NCBI GenBank assembly: GCA_902774215.1
Contig: CACYHU010000015.1
Span: 1 to 38,744 of the forward strand
Length of the DNA: 38,744 nt
Reading direction: 5' to 3'
From: an uncultured Chloroflexota bacterium
GTDB lineage: Bacteria > Chloroflexota > Anaerolineae > Anaerolineales > Anaerolineaceae
The notes under the pieces were generated by a model. The model saw nothing but the letters and a program-made list of their open reading frames with translations, was not told the origin of the DNA and made no database searches. Numbering within the stretch: position 1 is the stretch's first letter; each line of letters starts with the position of its first letter. Below, one piece after another: positions 1-7,683 of the stretch. The translations under genes and the position numbers were made by a program.

Positions 1-46
1 GTGCACCTCCGAGGATAAACGTCAGGTTTGAGAGCGTTTGTGTCAT
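1..46 (-). CDS. cobU: CobU, cobinamide kinase/guanylyltransferase (5' fragment, runs off window)
   Basis: Only the first 15 codons lie in the window, starting at ATG 46-44 and overlapping the cbiR stop codon (ATGA). They read MTQTLSNLTFILGGA. That is the beta strand and first part of the P-loop GGARSGKS with which CobU/CobP proteins begin. The family phosphorylates adenosylcobinamide and transfers GMP to give AdoCbi-GDP, the substrate of CobS. The ATGA overlap suggests translational coupling to cbiR, and an AGAGGA ribosome binding site lies 5 nt upstream. The identification rests on a short stretch plus context (cobS and cbiR immediately upstream), so it is likely rather than certain. Confidence 0.72.
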   Translation of the reverse strand, partial: MTQTLSNLTFILGGA

Positions 47-819
47 AGGCATCCTCTTATCACGTCCATTGAGCTTTGAAAATCCGCTTCATTGAAAACT
101 TCCAATGTCACAACACCATCATAGTTCGAAAGAAAAAGCTCATCGATGATTTTTCTGACAATTTTCCTGTCCATATGGGACAGGGACTGATGATCCCGCG
201 AGCCGACACCGTGAAGATGAATGACCGATGTAAGCGGAAGCCATTTCCGCATCACCGGTATCGGATCTTCCTTTCGAAGGAATAAATGACCGATATCCAG
301 ACAGATATGCGTTCCGCAGGCTTGAACGACCGGTATATTCCAGTCTATGGGATAGGTTTCCAGGTTTTCGACAGCCAGTTCAGCCCGGATACCGGAAAGT
401 GCTGACAACGTTTCTGCCGCCCGGATACGCTGCTGCTGCCATTCCCACAGCGCGGAGCCTTCTTCATGAGGGATATCCCTGCATTCCAGATGACAGACGT
501 AAGCCCATGGTGCCAGGTCCCGTGTACCGTTGATGACCTTAAGCGCTTTTTCGATGGAAATATCAGATTCTTTATCCGAAAAATTGAGGTTCAGCGGCAG
601 ATGGACAGTGTAACTCAGTCCGTTTTTTTCCGCAAGGTCCTTCAATTCCGCTGACTGCTCTCCATTCGGGATATTGCAGTATTCATCGATATCAAAAAGA
701 ACGAGCTCGATATCTTTCACCTTATCAGCGAGATAACGGACATTCGGCAAAATGTCATCGGGGATAATATAGGAAGTTGTCCCGATGCGGAAAGGCAGTT
801 CCTCAAACCATCTGCTCAT
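43..819 (-). CDS. cbiR: CbiR-like cobamide remodelling phosphodiesterase (TIM-barrel)
   Basis: A 258-residue protein of the AP-endonuclease-2/xylose-isomerase-like TIM-barrel superfamily. Acidic and His residues sit at strand ends as expected for metal binding: HLECRD, AVENLE, CLDIGH, IHLHGVG and LEVFN in order. CbiR enzymes hydrolyse the nucleotide loop of (adenosyl)cobamides to (Ado)cobinamide phosphate, so that the lower ligand can be replaced. The assignment to CbiR rather than a generic sugar-phosphate isomerase rests on context: the gene overlaps cobS by 4 nt upstream and cobU by 4 nt downstream, the two enzymes that would process its product. No signal peptide is visible, so it should act in the cytoplasm. 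A sugar isomerase/epimerase role is the fallback if the context is misleading. Confidence 0.8.
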   Translation of the reverse strand: MSRWFEELPFRIGTTSYIIPDDILPNVRYLADKVKDIELVLFDIDEYCNIPNGEQSAELKDLAEKNGLSYTVHLPLNLNFSDKESDISIEKALKVINGTRDLAPWAYVCHLECRDIPHEEGSALWEWQQQRIRAAETLSALSGIRAELAVENLETYPIDWNIPVVQACGTHICLDIGHLFLRKEDPIPVMRKWLPLTSVIHLHGVGSRDHQSLSHMDRKIVRKIIDELFLSNYDGVVTLEVFNEADFQSSMDVIRGCL

Positions 820-1568
820 GGAAGCACCTGCGCCGCAAGGAGCAGAACGATCTCTCCCATCTCAATACTGAAGCCCAGCACGTCGCCATTAACGCCGCCG
901 ATCTTCTTTTTTGCCGCCATCCTCCAAAGCCAGACAAAAATTACATTGATGAGAAGATAAAACACCCCATACGGGATCCCGTATAAAATCGCAAGCAGCA
1001 GCGGGAGAGGAAGCGCATAAAGAACGATTTTTTGAGGACAGTTTCTTTTCAGCATCGCCGCCATTCCGTTTGGATTTGCCAGCGGCAGCCGGGTCAGGAA
1101 CAGCATCGCCCAGCGGGCAGAAGCACCCGCCAGTGCAAAGAAAACCAAAGATTTATTTTGAGGCAGATACCAGATACAGAGCCATTTCAGAATAAGGCAG
1201 CAGAAAATTCCAAGAGCGCCATAGGTTCCCAACCGGGAATCTTTCATAATTTCCAGCCGGCGTCCCGGTGAGGCAGAGCAACAGAATCCATCCATACAAT
1301 CAGCCAGGCCGTCCCAATGGAGACCGCCGCTGAGCAGTATCCAGATGATCAGGGACAGAAATGCCGCCACCGGTCCGGCAAGATATCCTGAAATGATCCG
1401 GAAAAAACCGGCAGTACATACACCGATCAAAGCACCGGTCAGCGGATAGAACACCGCTGACCAGCCAAAATCCAGATCACTCCATTCTGATTTCTGCGGC
1501 ACAGGCAGTATGGTCAGAAATCCAAGAGCCATACGGAGAGAATTCAGAAAATCCGGTTTTTCACTCAT
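816..1568 (-). CDS. cobS: CobS, adenosylcobinamide-GDP ribazoletransferase (cobalamin synthase)
   Basis: A 250-residue integral membrane protein of normal CobS length. Family signatures are present in order: HWDGLADCMDG (about residues 84-94), MKDSRLGTYG (108-117) and GGVNGDVLGF near residue 223. These Asp-rich motifs bind metal and the GDP-activated substrate. CobS joins AdoCbi-GDP with alpha-ribazole (phosphate), the last nucleotide-loop assembly step, at the membrane. Several hydrophobic helices are evident between residues 35 and 245. Its TGA overlaps the start of cbiR (ATGA). It lies 42 bp downstream of galK on the same strand, with no terminator seen between them. The ATG at 1568 has no well-spaced Shine-Dalgarno; a GGGAG lies about 15 nt upstream. 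Confidence 0.95.
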   Translation of the reverse strand: MSEKPDFLNSLRMALGFLTILPVPQKSEWSDLDFGWSAVFYPLTGALIGVCTAGFFRIISGYLAGPVAAFLSLIIWILLSGGLHWDGLADCMDGFCCSASPGRRLEIMKDSRLGTYGALGIFCCLILKWLCIWYLPQNKSLVFFALAGASARWAMLFLTRLPLANPNGMAAMLKRNCPQKIVLYALPLPLLLAILYGIPYGVFYLLINVIFVWLWRMAAKKKIGGVNGDVLGFSIEMGEIVLLLAAQVLP

Positions 1569-1610
1569 AGATTTTTGCTATGATCTCCCTGCCTGTCTCT
1601 CTTCAAAATG

Positions 1611-2894
1611 CTAAAATACCTGTGCGCAGCCAATCGGACGGATGGACATAAGTGTGCAGGCACCCGGGAACAGCTGTGCTTCCACTTCCTGTTTGAAACT
1701 TTCGATCATATTTACCGGGACAATTGCCAGAATAGTACCGGCAAAACCGCCGCCATGCACACGGAATGCGCCTTTTCCATTCAGAGCATGCTCCGCAATG
1801 GAAAGAGCATATGCCACATCCTGATGCTCAGTCTGTCCGCTGATAATAACATTCTGCAGATGCATATAGGAAGATAAACCGGATTCTTTGACGATTCTCA
1901 GGAATTCATCGATATCACTTCGCTCCAAAGCCTCTGCTTCATCAACAGCACGTTTGTTTTCTTCAAAGAAATGGACAGCACGCAGTACAGCTCTGTCGCC
2001 GGTCTGCTTCCGTACTTTTCCGATTTCAGCCCAAAATTCAGTCTCATCCACTTCACGAAGCACTTCCCTGCCAAAGAAAGCCGCAACCTTACGCATTTCA
2101 ATGGGGATCCCGGCGTAGACATTGGAAAGATCCGCGTGCGCGCTACCGGTATCGATAACAAAAATAGAATACTGCCGGGCAAGGTCTTCCGTTGAGATTG
2201 GGCGGATAACAGGAGCCGTTGTGTCCTTAAAATCGATTGCGACAAAACCACCGACAGCAGATGCGGTCTGATCCATCAGACCGCTGGGTTTCCCGAAATA
2301 ATGCTGTTCAGCATACTGTCCGATTTTCGCAAGCGTGACCGGAGAATGCTGTCCGGCGCAGAACAAACCGTTCAATACTTCGCCATACAAAACCTCAAAA
2401 GCAGCTGAGGAAGATATTCCGGAACCGCCGGGGACATCTGAAGAAATGCATACATCAAAGCCCTGCACATCAAACCCTGCTTTTTTGATTTCAGCGGTGA
2501 CCCCGCGGACCAGAGAAGCAGTCGTTTCAAGCTCATCGGCATGAGGCTCCAGATCATTCAGATCGATTTCAAGTCCGCCATACCCAACAGAAAAAACCTT
2601 TATTTTATCTGTCCCGTTCAAACCGGCAGCTGCGATCATGTCACGGTCAATGGCCGCGGCAAGAACATTACCATGCTGATGATCAGTATGATTTCCGCCG
2701 ACTTCGATGCGCCCGGGAGCGCTGAAAAGATGAATGTCCTGCGGTTCAGGAAAATGCTCTTTATAAGCGTTCATAAGAGCAAAGATCCGATCGATATATT
2801 TTTCCCTGTCGGAATCATAACGGGGATAGAGTTTTTTCAATGTTTCGTCATAAGCACCCTGACGAACAGCTTCGGCAGCCTGGGTTATATTCAT
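1611..2894 (-). CDS. galK: Galactokinase (GHMP kinase)
   Basis: A 427-residue GHMP-family kinase. The galactokinase signature GRIEVGGNHTDHQHGN is at residues 61-76, the ATP-binding loop PGGSGISSSA at 155-164, the catalytic Asp in GLMDQTAS (D208), and the C-terminal GHMP motif HGGGFAGTILA follows. The enzyme phosphorylates galactose at C1 as entry to the Leloir pathway. Its start has an AGGAG ribosome binding site that overlaps the stop of the upstream membrane glycosyltransferase, 5 bp away, so the two are co-transcribed. No galT or galE is present in the window. The N-terminal ~50 residues are longer than in E. coli GalK, as in several anaerobes. Confidence 0.93.
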   Translation of the reverse strand: MNITQAAEAVRQGAYDETLKKLYPRYDSDREKYIDRIFALMNAYKEHFPEPQDIHLFSAPGRIEVGGNHTDHQHGNVLAAAIDRDMIAAAGLNGTDKIKVFSVGYGGLEIDLNDLEPHADELETTASLVRGVTAEIKKAGFDVQGFDVCISSDVPGGSGISSSAAFEVLYGEVLNGLFCAGQHSPVTLAKIGQYAEQHYFGKPSGLMDQTASAVGGFVAIDFKDTTAPVIRPISTEDLARQYSIFVIDTGSAHADLSNVYAGIPIEMRKVAAFFGREVLREVDETEFWAEIGKVRKQTGDRAVLRAVHFFEENKRAVDEAEALERSDIDEFLRIVKESGLSSYMHLQNVIISGQTEHQDVAYALSIAEHALNGKGAFRVHGGGFAGTILAIVPVNMIESFKQEVEAQLFPGACTLMSIRPIGCAQVF

Positions 2895-2899
2895 ACTTT

Positions 2900-5422
2900 T
2901 TACTCCTGTGTAACTGCGGTCAGAATGCGCGGGGCGGCATCCGGACTGTTTGATGGAATTATAACAGCATCCGCGCGGAAAAATCCCTGTTCATCATCAG
3001 CGCCGATAACATAAATGTCAGCCGCATTGGGAATGAAAGCAGGTTCTTTCTCCAACGGAAGGATAACGTCATGATTCTCTTCGTTTAATAAAACAAACCC
3101 GAGTCTGGTAAAATCACGGATCCTGTATGCGATCCATGGATGTCCGCTTGCCAGACCATGGTTTTCTTCAAAATACCGGGGATAGATGATCCGTCCGTTC
3201 AGAACAGATCTTCCCGGTTTTTCAATCAATTGCCGCAGCAGACCTTCTTCATCCGGATATGAAGAAACAAGCGATTGAATATCCCGCAGATTGTCCTCAT
3301 CAGTCTGCATAAAGACCTGCTGAGGGATCAGTTCTCCGCTCAGAGCAGGAGCACATCCGAGAATAAGGAACAAAACAAATATCCCGGCTATTGCCCATGG
3401 ATACGCGCCCTGCCGTGAAACATCGATATCCGGTACCGACAGCAGCTTTGCCCGCTTAAAGCCAAATGATGAGGCAATTTGATACGCTGCTTCCGCAAGA
3501 CCGAGGGAAAAATAGAAATAATAAAACCAATCACCGGGCAGCGCAAACCGCCAGCCTGAATAACGCGCCGCGGCCGTGCTCCCGAGATAAAGCGAGCACA
3601 TAAAAAACGGCAGCAATCCGGCCCATCCGGCACGCTTCCATGCAGCTCCCATGCCGAGAGCAATAACAGCGAGGAAAAGCAGGAGCACAGGAATATTTTT
3701 ACCGGCAAGCAGACGGCTTTCCACATCGTGAAAATCCGTGTTAGTGACGTCCCTGACCGTCAGCCGCGGATCTGTACCAAACGGCAGAGCCGTCAGCGCG
3801 ACAATTTCATTAGCCGCAAAATGAGAGGCTGTAAAGCGGATAATATATAACGGTTTTTCAAAGAAAAAATCGATCATGTGCTGCTTGTTTCTTGCGGCAT
3901 AATCCGCGTCGCTTTCTCCGGGTTCACGCGACACGACATTATTGACATCATCAGACCAGCGCCGTGCAAGCTCCGTGCTGTGCACTCCGGGCTCATCCAG
4001 AATAAAATCACCGGTGATGATCTTACTGCGGATAAACCATGGTGCGATCACGAAAAGCGCGGCAAGAACGAACCCAAGCGCGGGGAGGATCCGTTTACGA
4101 AACGGCAAACCTTTCCGCATCAGGAAAAACAACGCCGGAAACGGTATCAAAGCGATAAACTGTGAACGGACTGTAACACAGAGTCCCATCAGACAGCCGG
4201 CCAGCATCATGCGCCAAACCGACCGGGGCTTTTGAAACCAACCCGCTGCCGCACATATTGCCGCCAGCAGGCAGAGCATCGCGGGCAGATCCGAAAGCCA
4301 CATTTTTGCATTGGAAACCATAAAATAAGGCCCGAGCTGGATCGTGTTATATTCGCGGAGCGCAGCCAGTCCTGCCGCAAGGATCCCGGCACCGTGAGAG
4401 TGAAGCCTTCTGCCAAGTAAATACATACAGGCAGGGATCAAAGCCAGCAGAACCGTCAGACAATCGATCGTTTTGAGAATATCCCGGTTTGTGAGTGCCT
4501 CAAAAAAAGCTATGACCGTGATCAAAAACTGACGATATGCGATCGTGGTCTTAAACCCAAACCCGGCAAGGATGCTTTCTGCCCAAAGGCCGAAATTTGC
4601 GGCATCAGACGCCGGGTACGGCAGATAATTCGGGGCCGTGATCTCCATGAAATAGCTGTGATCCAGCACTTTTTCAGTCGGAATTGAGACCCAGAGGACA
4701 GAAACTCCGAACCAGACAGCAAAAAACAGCAGCCAGGAAGTAAGCCGGTGGTTTCCATAAGCACGGCACAGATACAAAATAAAAGAGACAGCCAGAGCGA
4801 TCCATATCGAAAGCCAGATCTCCCAGTATTGTATTGCCATGCCCGTAGGCTGCCAATCCATTTCATCCGGGACGATCCCGATACCCGTCACACGGATCAG
4901 GAGATAAATGCCGCATCCGATCAGAAAATAAACAAACGATATCCTGCGGATATTTATTTGTTCCGTACCGACCGAATTATTGGAAGAGCTCAAATAAAAC
5001 AAAAGCAAAACACCGGTTCCGCTGACAGCCATTCCCAAAACAAGCAGCGGTTCAATTCTTTCGAAAAAGGGGATGTAGCTTTCATCGGAAATGAAACCGC
5101 CGATGATCCAATAAAGCGAGACTGCAAGGAACAGAATGATAAGCATAAGCTTTGGGACCGGCTTTTTTGACAATTTCATGACCAGGTCAACAGCTTTTCC
5201 GCCGGTATTTATAAATCCCGCGAATCCGATGATGATAAAAATAAGCGCAGCCCCCATCATCATTAAACGGGAGGCAGAGTAACCGAGTATCACACTGTGC
5301 AGTGATGGTTCTCCGATAACAGCGAGCCGGTAAAGCGTAATTCCGGAAATCAGGGTGATAAGAAGGAACCAGCCGCGGATGAGCAGGTCAGCCCCTTCAG
5401 GTTGACGTTCATTTGTTTTCAT
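2900..5422 (-). CDS. GT-C type membrane glycosyltransferase (ArnT/PMT-like)
   Basis: An 840-residue polytopic membrane protein with more than ten hydrophobic segments. It resembles the GT39/GT83 ArnT-PMT superfamily, which transfers sugars from polyprenyl-phosphate donors on the outer face of the membrane. A loop reading YPASDAANFGLWAESIL (around residue 275) fits the acidic catalytic loop of such enzymes, and a hydrophilic C-terminal domain follows the last helix (from about residue 690). The acceptor and sugar cannot be read from the sequence. The gene has its own probable promoter (-10 TATAAT 6 nt before the ATG) and leads into galK. The family-level call is good; the exact family number is not certain. 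Confidence 0.7.
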   Translation of the reverse strand: MKTNERQPEGADLLIRGWFLLITLISGITLYRLAVIGEPSLHSVILGYSASRLMMMGAALIFIIIGFAGFINTGGKAVDLVMKLSKKPVPKLMLIILFLAVSLYWIIGGFISDESYIPFFERIEPLLVLGMAVSGTGVLLLFYLSSSNNSVGTEQINIRRISFVYFLIGCGIYLLIRVTGIGIVPDEMDWQPTGMAIQYWEIWLSIWIALAVSFILYLCRAYGNHRLTSWLLFFAVWFGVSVLWVSIPTEKVLDHSYFMEITAPNYLPYPASDAANFGLWAESILAGFGFKTTIAYRQFLITVIAFFEALTNRDILKTIDCLTVLLALIPACMYLLGRRLHSHGAGILAAGLAALREYNTIQLGPYFMVSNAKMWLSDLPAMLCLLAAICAAAGWFQKPRSVWRMMLAGCLMGLCVTVRSQFIALIPFPALFFLMRKGLPFRKRILPALGFVLAALFVIAPWFIRSKIITGDFILDEPGVHSTELARRWSDDVNNVVSREPGESDADYAARNKQHMIDFFFEKPLYIIRFTASHFAANEIVALTALPFGTDPRLTVRDVTNTDFHDVESRLLAGKNIPVLLLFLAVIALGMGAAWKRAGWAGLLPFFMCSLYLGSTAAARYSGWRFALPGDWFYYFYFSLGLAEAAYQIASSFGFKRAKLLSVPDIDVSRQGAYPWAIAGIFVLFLILGCAPALSGELIPQQVFMQTDEDNLRDIQSLVSSYPDEEGLLRQLIEKPGRSVLNGRIIYPRYFEENHGLASGHPWIAYRIRDFTRLGFVLLNEENHDVILPLEKEPAFIPNAADIYVIGADDEQGFFRADAVIIPSNSPDAAPRILTAVTQE

Positions 5423-5428
5423 GGTTTA

Positions 5429-5434
5429 ATTATA
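5429..5434 (-). promoter_or_regulatory. -10 box (TATAAT) of the GT-C gene, leaderless start
   Basis: On the minus strand a perfect TATAAT ends 6 nt before the ATG at 5422. Transcription would begin at or next to the A of the start codon. No Shine-Dalgarno precedes the ATG, which agrees with a leaderless mRNA. No good -35 hexamer was found. Confidence 0.5.
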
Positions 5435-5477
5435 ATAGTTCAGGAAATAAATCCGGAAAATATAAGGCAAAAAAGAA

Positions 5478-6518
5478 TTATTTTATTTCGTCGATCAACA
5501 GCGTGTTGCGCTGTCCGTCATCAATTATAAGCGCCGTCAAAACAGAACTGCTCATTGTGCCGTTGCGGTTATAACTGGTCAGCGTATATCGGACCTCTGC
5601 AGGATTAACATTTTCCGCCTGTAAATATGCCTGCGTGACTTCATACCGGCTGACATCCGCCATCAAAGCCCGGTAGTTTTCGATCGGAGTACCGCTGCCG
5701 TTATAACAGCATCTGACCTGCATATCTTCAGAAAGCATCCACCATGACTGGTCAAAATTACGGTCGTTCAAATAGGTGTAGTAGGTAATTACGAATTGCT
5801 GCGGAGTCGGATATTTTCCGCTTGGCCAGGGTGTATTGGTCGGCTGGCTGCCGGATGAAATATTGAGGATCAGCGATTCGCCGTAAGCGGCAGCTGTGGC
5901 ATTAAACGCAAGATAGTCAGAAACCCCGAAAAGCGGTGTCTCGGTAGGTGCCATGGCTGTTTCGTTAGCGCTCATTGTTTCCGCGATTTGAGTATGACCG
6001 ACAGATGCCTGCTGTGTTTGCAGGACCATGTCTTCCCGCTGTAAAAATATCCTCGAACCGACCAGCATACCAAGGATCAGAAGAACAAACGCGCCGAGAA
6101 TGTAAAATGTTTTTTTGAGGACAGGATGGGCAGCAGCCTGTTTTCTCGTTTCCTCTATCGGGGAAAAATAATAGCCTCCCACAGTTCCGGAACCGCCGTT
6201 ACTGGTGATCAGCGCTATAAAATCCGAACCCAGCTGATGAGTTGTCCAGACTGTGGGAGATAATTTGATAATAGAAAAAACATGAACCGAGCTTTCACCC
6301 GGGTTTAACCGAAAGCTTTTCGGGCTGACATCGATCCAGCCTACCTGAATATTGATCTGGCCCGATAATACCCGTTCTCCTTCATTTGTGATCGTGAGAA
6401 CAGCCTGCCCACGGTTTTTAATTTCCCGGGCGTTGTTTAATTCACCGAAATCCAGCATATCCGGCTCATAACTCAGCCGGGCAGTCGGAATTTTTTCAGC
6501 CTCGGTCACACCGCTCAA
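5478..6518 (-). CDS. Membrane-anchored protein with N-terminal beta-sandwich and C-terminal NTF2-like domain
   Basis: About 346 residues when started at TTG 6518; GTG 6509 is an equally plausible start. Longer versions would run into the upstream ROK kinase gene and are unlikely. The N-terminal ~130 residues, opening with RLSYEPDMLDFGEL, look like an Ig/Hydin-type beta sandwich. A single strong TM helix follows (YILGAFVLLILGMLVGS). Next comes a Thr/Ser/Pro/Ala-rich linker with TPTNTPWPS-like composition. A C-terminal domain (YPTPQQFVITYYTYLNDRNFDQSW onward) resembles SnoaL/NTF2-like folds. I do not recognise a specific function. Proteins of this layout are common in Anaerolineae as I understand it. 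It follows the ROK kinase by about 8 nt. Confidence 0.65.
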   Translation of the reverse strand: MSGVTEAEKIPTARLSYEPDMLDFGELNNAREIKNRGQAVLTITNEGERVLSGQINIQVGWIDVSPKSFRLNPGESSVHVFSIIKLSPTVWTTHQLGSDFIALITSNGGSGTVGGYYFSPIEETRKQAAAHPVLKKTFYILGAFVLLILGMLVGSRIFLQREDMVLQTQQASVGHTQIAETMSANETAMAPTETPLFGVSDYLAFNATAAAYGESLILNISSGSQPTNTPWPSGKYPTPQQFVITYYTYLNDRNFDQSWWMLSEDMQVRCCYNGSGTPIENYRALMADVSRYEVTQAYLQAENVNPAEVRYTLTSYNRNGTMSSSVLTALIIDDGQRNTLLIDEIK

Positions 6519-6525
6519 ATGCGTC

Positions 6526-7419
6526 TCACTTGCTTTCCGCGGATTGTGCCAGGGCAACAGCTCCGCAGGCACCGGCACGGTCGCCAAGCACCGGAGGCGT
6601 AATATAGCTGTCGATATGCTCCGTGATTGCGGGAGCCTGTACATAACCATTCAGAAGACGTAAAACTTCCTTCCGGATCTTCGGAAAAACATGCAGCTGA
6701 TGCATGACACCGCCGCCAAGCACGATTTTTTCAGGGGAAAGCATCAGGATCTGGGCGATACAGGTCTGGGCAAGATAGTTCGCGAAGACATCCCAGAAGG
6801 GATGAGCTTCACCAAGCTGGTCTGCAGGAATGCCAAACCGATCCTGGATCGCGGGGCCTGAACACAACCCTTCAAGACAGTCGCCATGGAACGGGCAATG
6901 GCCCTTGTAAGGGTCTTTTTCCGGATCTCTGCGGAGCATGACATGTCCCGTCTCAGGGTGCAGCAGACCATGGATCGGTTTTCCGTCAATTACCGCACCG
7001 GCCCCGACACCTGTCCCGACTGTATAATAAACAAGGGATTTAACGTTTTCAGGATTGCCCCATCGATATTCCGCTAAAGCTGCACCGTTGACATCTGTAT
7101 CAAAAGCACAGGGCAGACCAAGTTCGGCTTCCAGCGGCCCGATAAGGTCCGTATTTTTCCATCCGGGTTTCGGAGTGCTGGTGATATAACCATAGGTAGG
7201 TGATTCCGGATGCAAATCAATAGGACCGAAAGAGGCAACCCCTATGGATCGCAGCTCATATTTTTTCATTTGTTCTTTGAAAAAATCAATCGTTCTTCCA
7301 ATGGTTTCCTCCGGAGTAGTCGTCGGAAAACGTACCTCTTCTGCATAATGATCCGGGTCTGATGCAATGGAACACACAAATTTTGTGCCGCCGGCCTCAA
7401 TAGCTCCGTAATACTTCAT
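6526..7419 (-). CDS. ROK-family fructokinase-like sugar kinase
   Basis: A 297-residue ROK kinase. The N-terminal phosphate loop is EAGGTKF. FDTDVNGAALAEY contains the catalytic Asp. HPETGH is followed by CPFHGDCLEGLCSG, the Cys/His zinc motif of the family. The overall pattern is closest to Bacillus GmuE/ScrK-type fructokinases. It would phosphorylate a free hexose (fructose or mannose-like) in the cytoplasm. The start is set by a consensus AGGAGG 4 nt upstream. The gene is divergent from clpC and is followed by the NTF2-like membrane protein. Confidence 0.88.
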   Translation of the reverse strand: MKYYGAIEAGGTKFVCSIASDPDHYAEEVRFPTTTPEETIGRTIDFFKEQMKKYELRSIGVASFGPIDLHPESPTYGYITSTPKPGWKNTDLIGPLEAELGLPCAFDTDVNGAALAEYRWGNPENVKSLVYYTVGTGVGAGAVIDGKPIHGLLHPETGHVMLRRDPEKDPYKGHCPFHGDCLEGLCSGPAIQDRFGIPADQLGEAHPFWDVFANYLAQTCIAQILMLSPEKIVLGGGVMHQLHVFPKIRKEVLRLLNGYVQAPAITEHIDSYITPPVLGDRAGACGAVALAQSAESK

Positions 7420-7423
7420 AAAA

Positions 7424-7499
7424 CCTCCTGAATTTGTTCACAGTCAGTAATTGACAGGCAGCAGTCAGCAGCTTCTATTCCCGATCTGAAATATCAGAT
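7424..7499 (-). promoter_or_regulatory. 5' region of the ROK kinase: consensus RBS and inverted repeat
   Basis: The ribosome binding site AGGAGG occupies 7429-7424. An inverted repeat ATCTGA-N4-TCAGAT lies at 7484-7499, upstream of the ROK gene in the 264-bp space divergent from clpC. It could be an operator or a hairpin in the ROK leader. A TATAAT-like run lies near 7540-7560. No CIRCE element or clear CtsR box was seen for clpC. Confidence 0.35.
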
Positions 7500-7683
7500 A
7501 TCCGGATAAAACCGCCGACAGCAGACTGTTCTTTTATATTATATATGATTTGGCGCAAAGATTGCACAATTAATCAATGAAAATTTTAACAGTATTCTAA
7601 TATGTGTCAGGTAAAATTACTTTAATTGGATTCGTTTTAATTATGAACCTGAGATATGGATAAAACAGGATGGAAAAAAGCCT

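Noticed and set aside
6519..6650. N-terminal extension of the NTF2-like protein into the ROK gene
   Set aside because: Would overlap 125 bp of a conserved kinase C-terminus, and the extension is Arg/Pro-rich without domain features.
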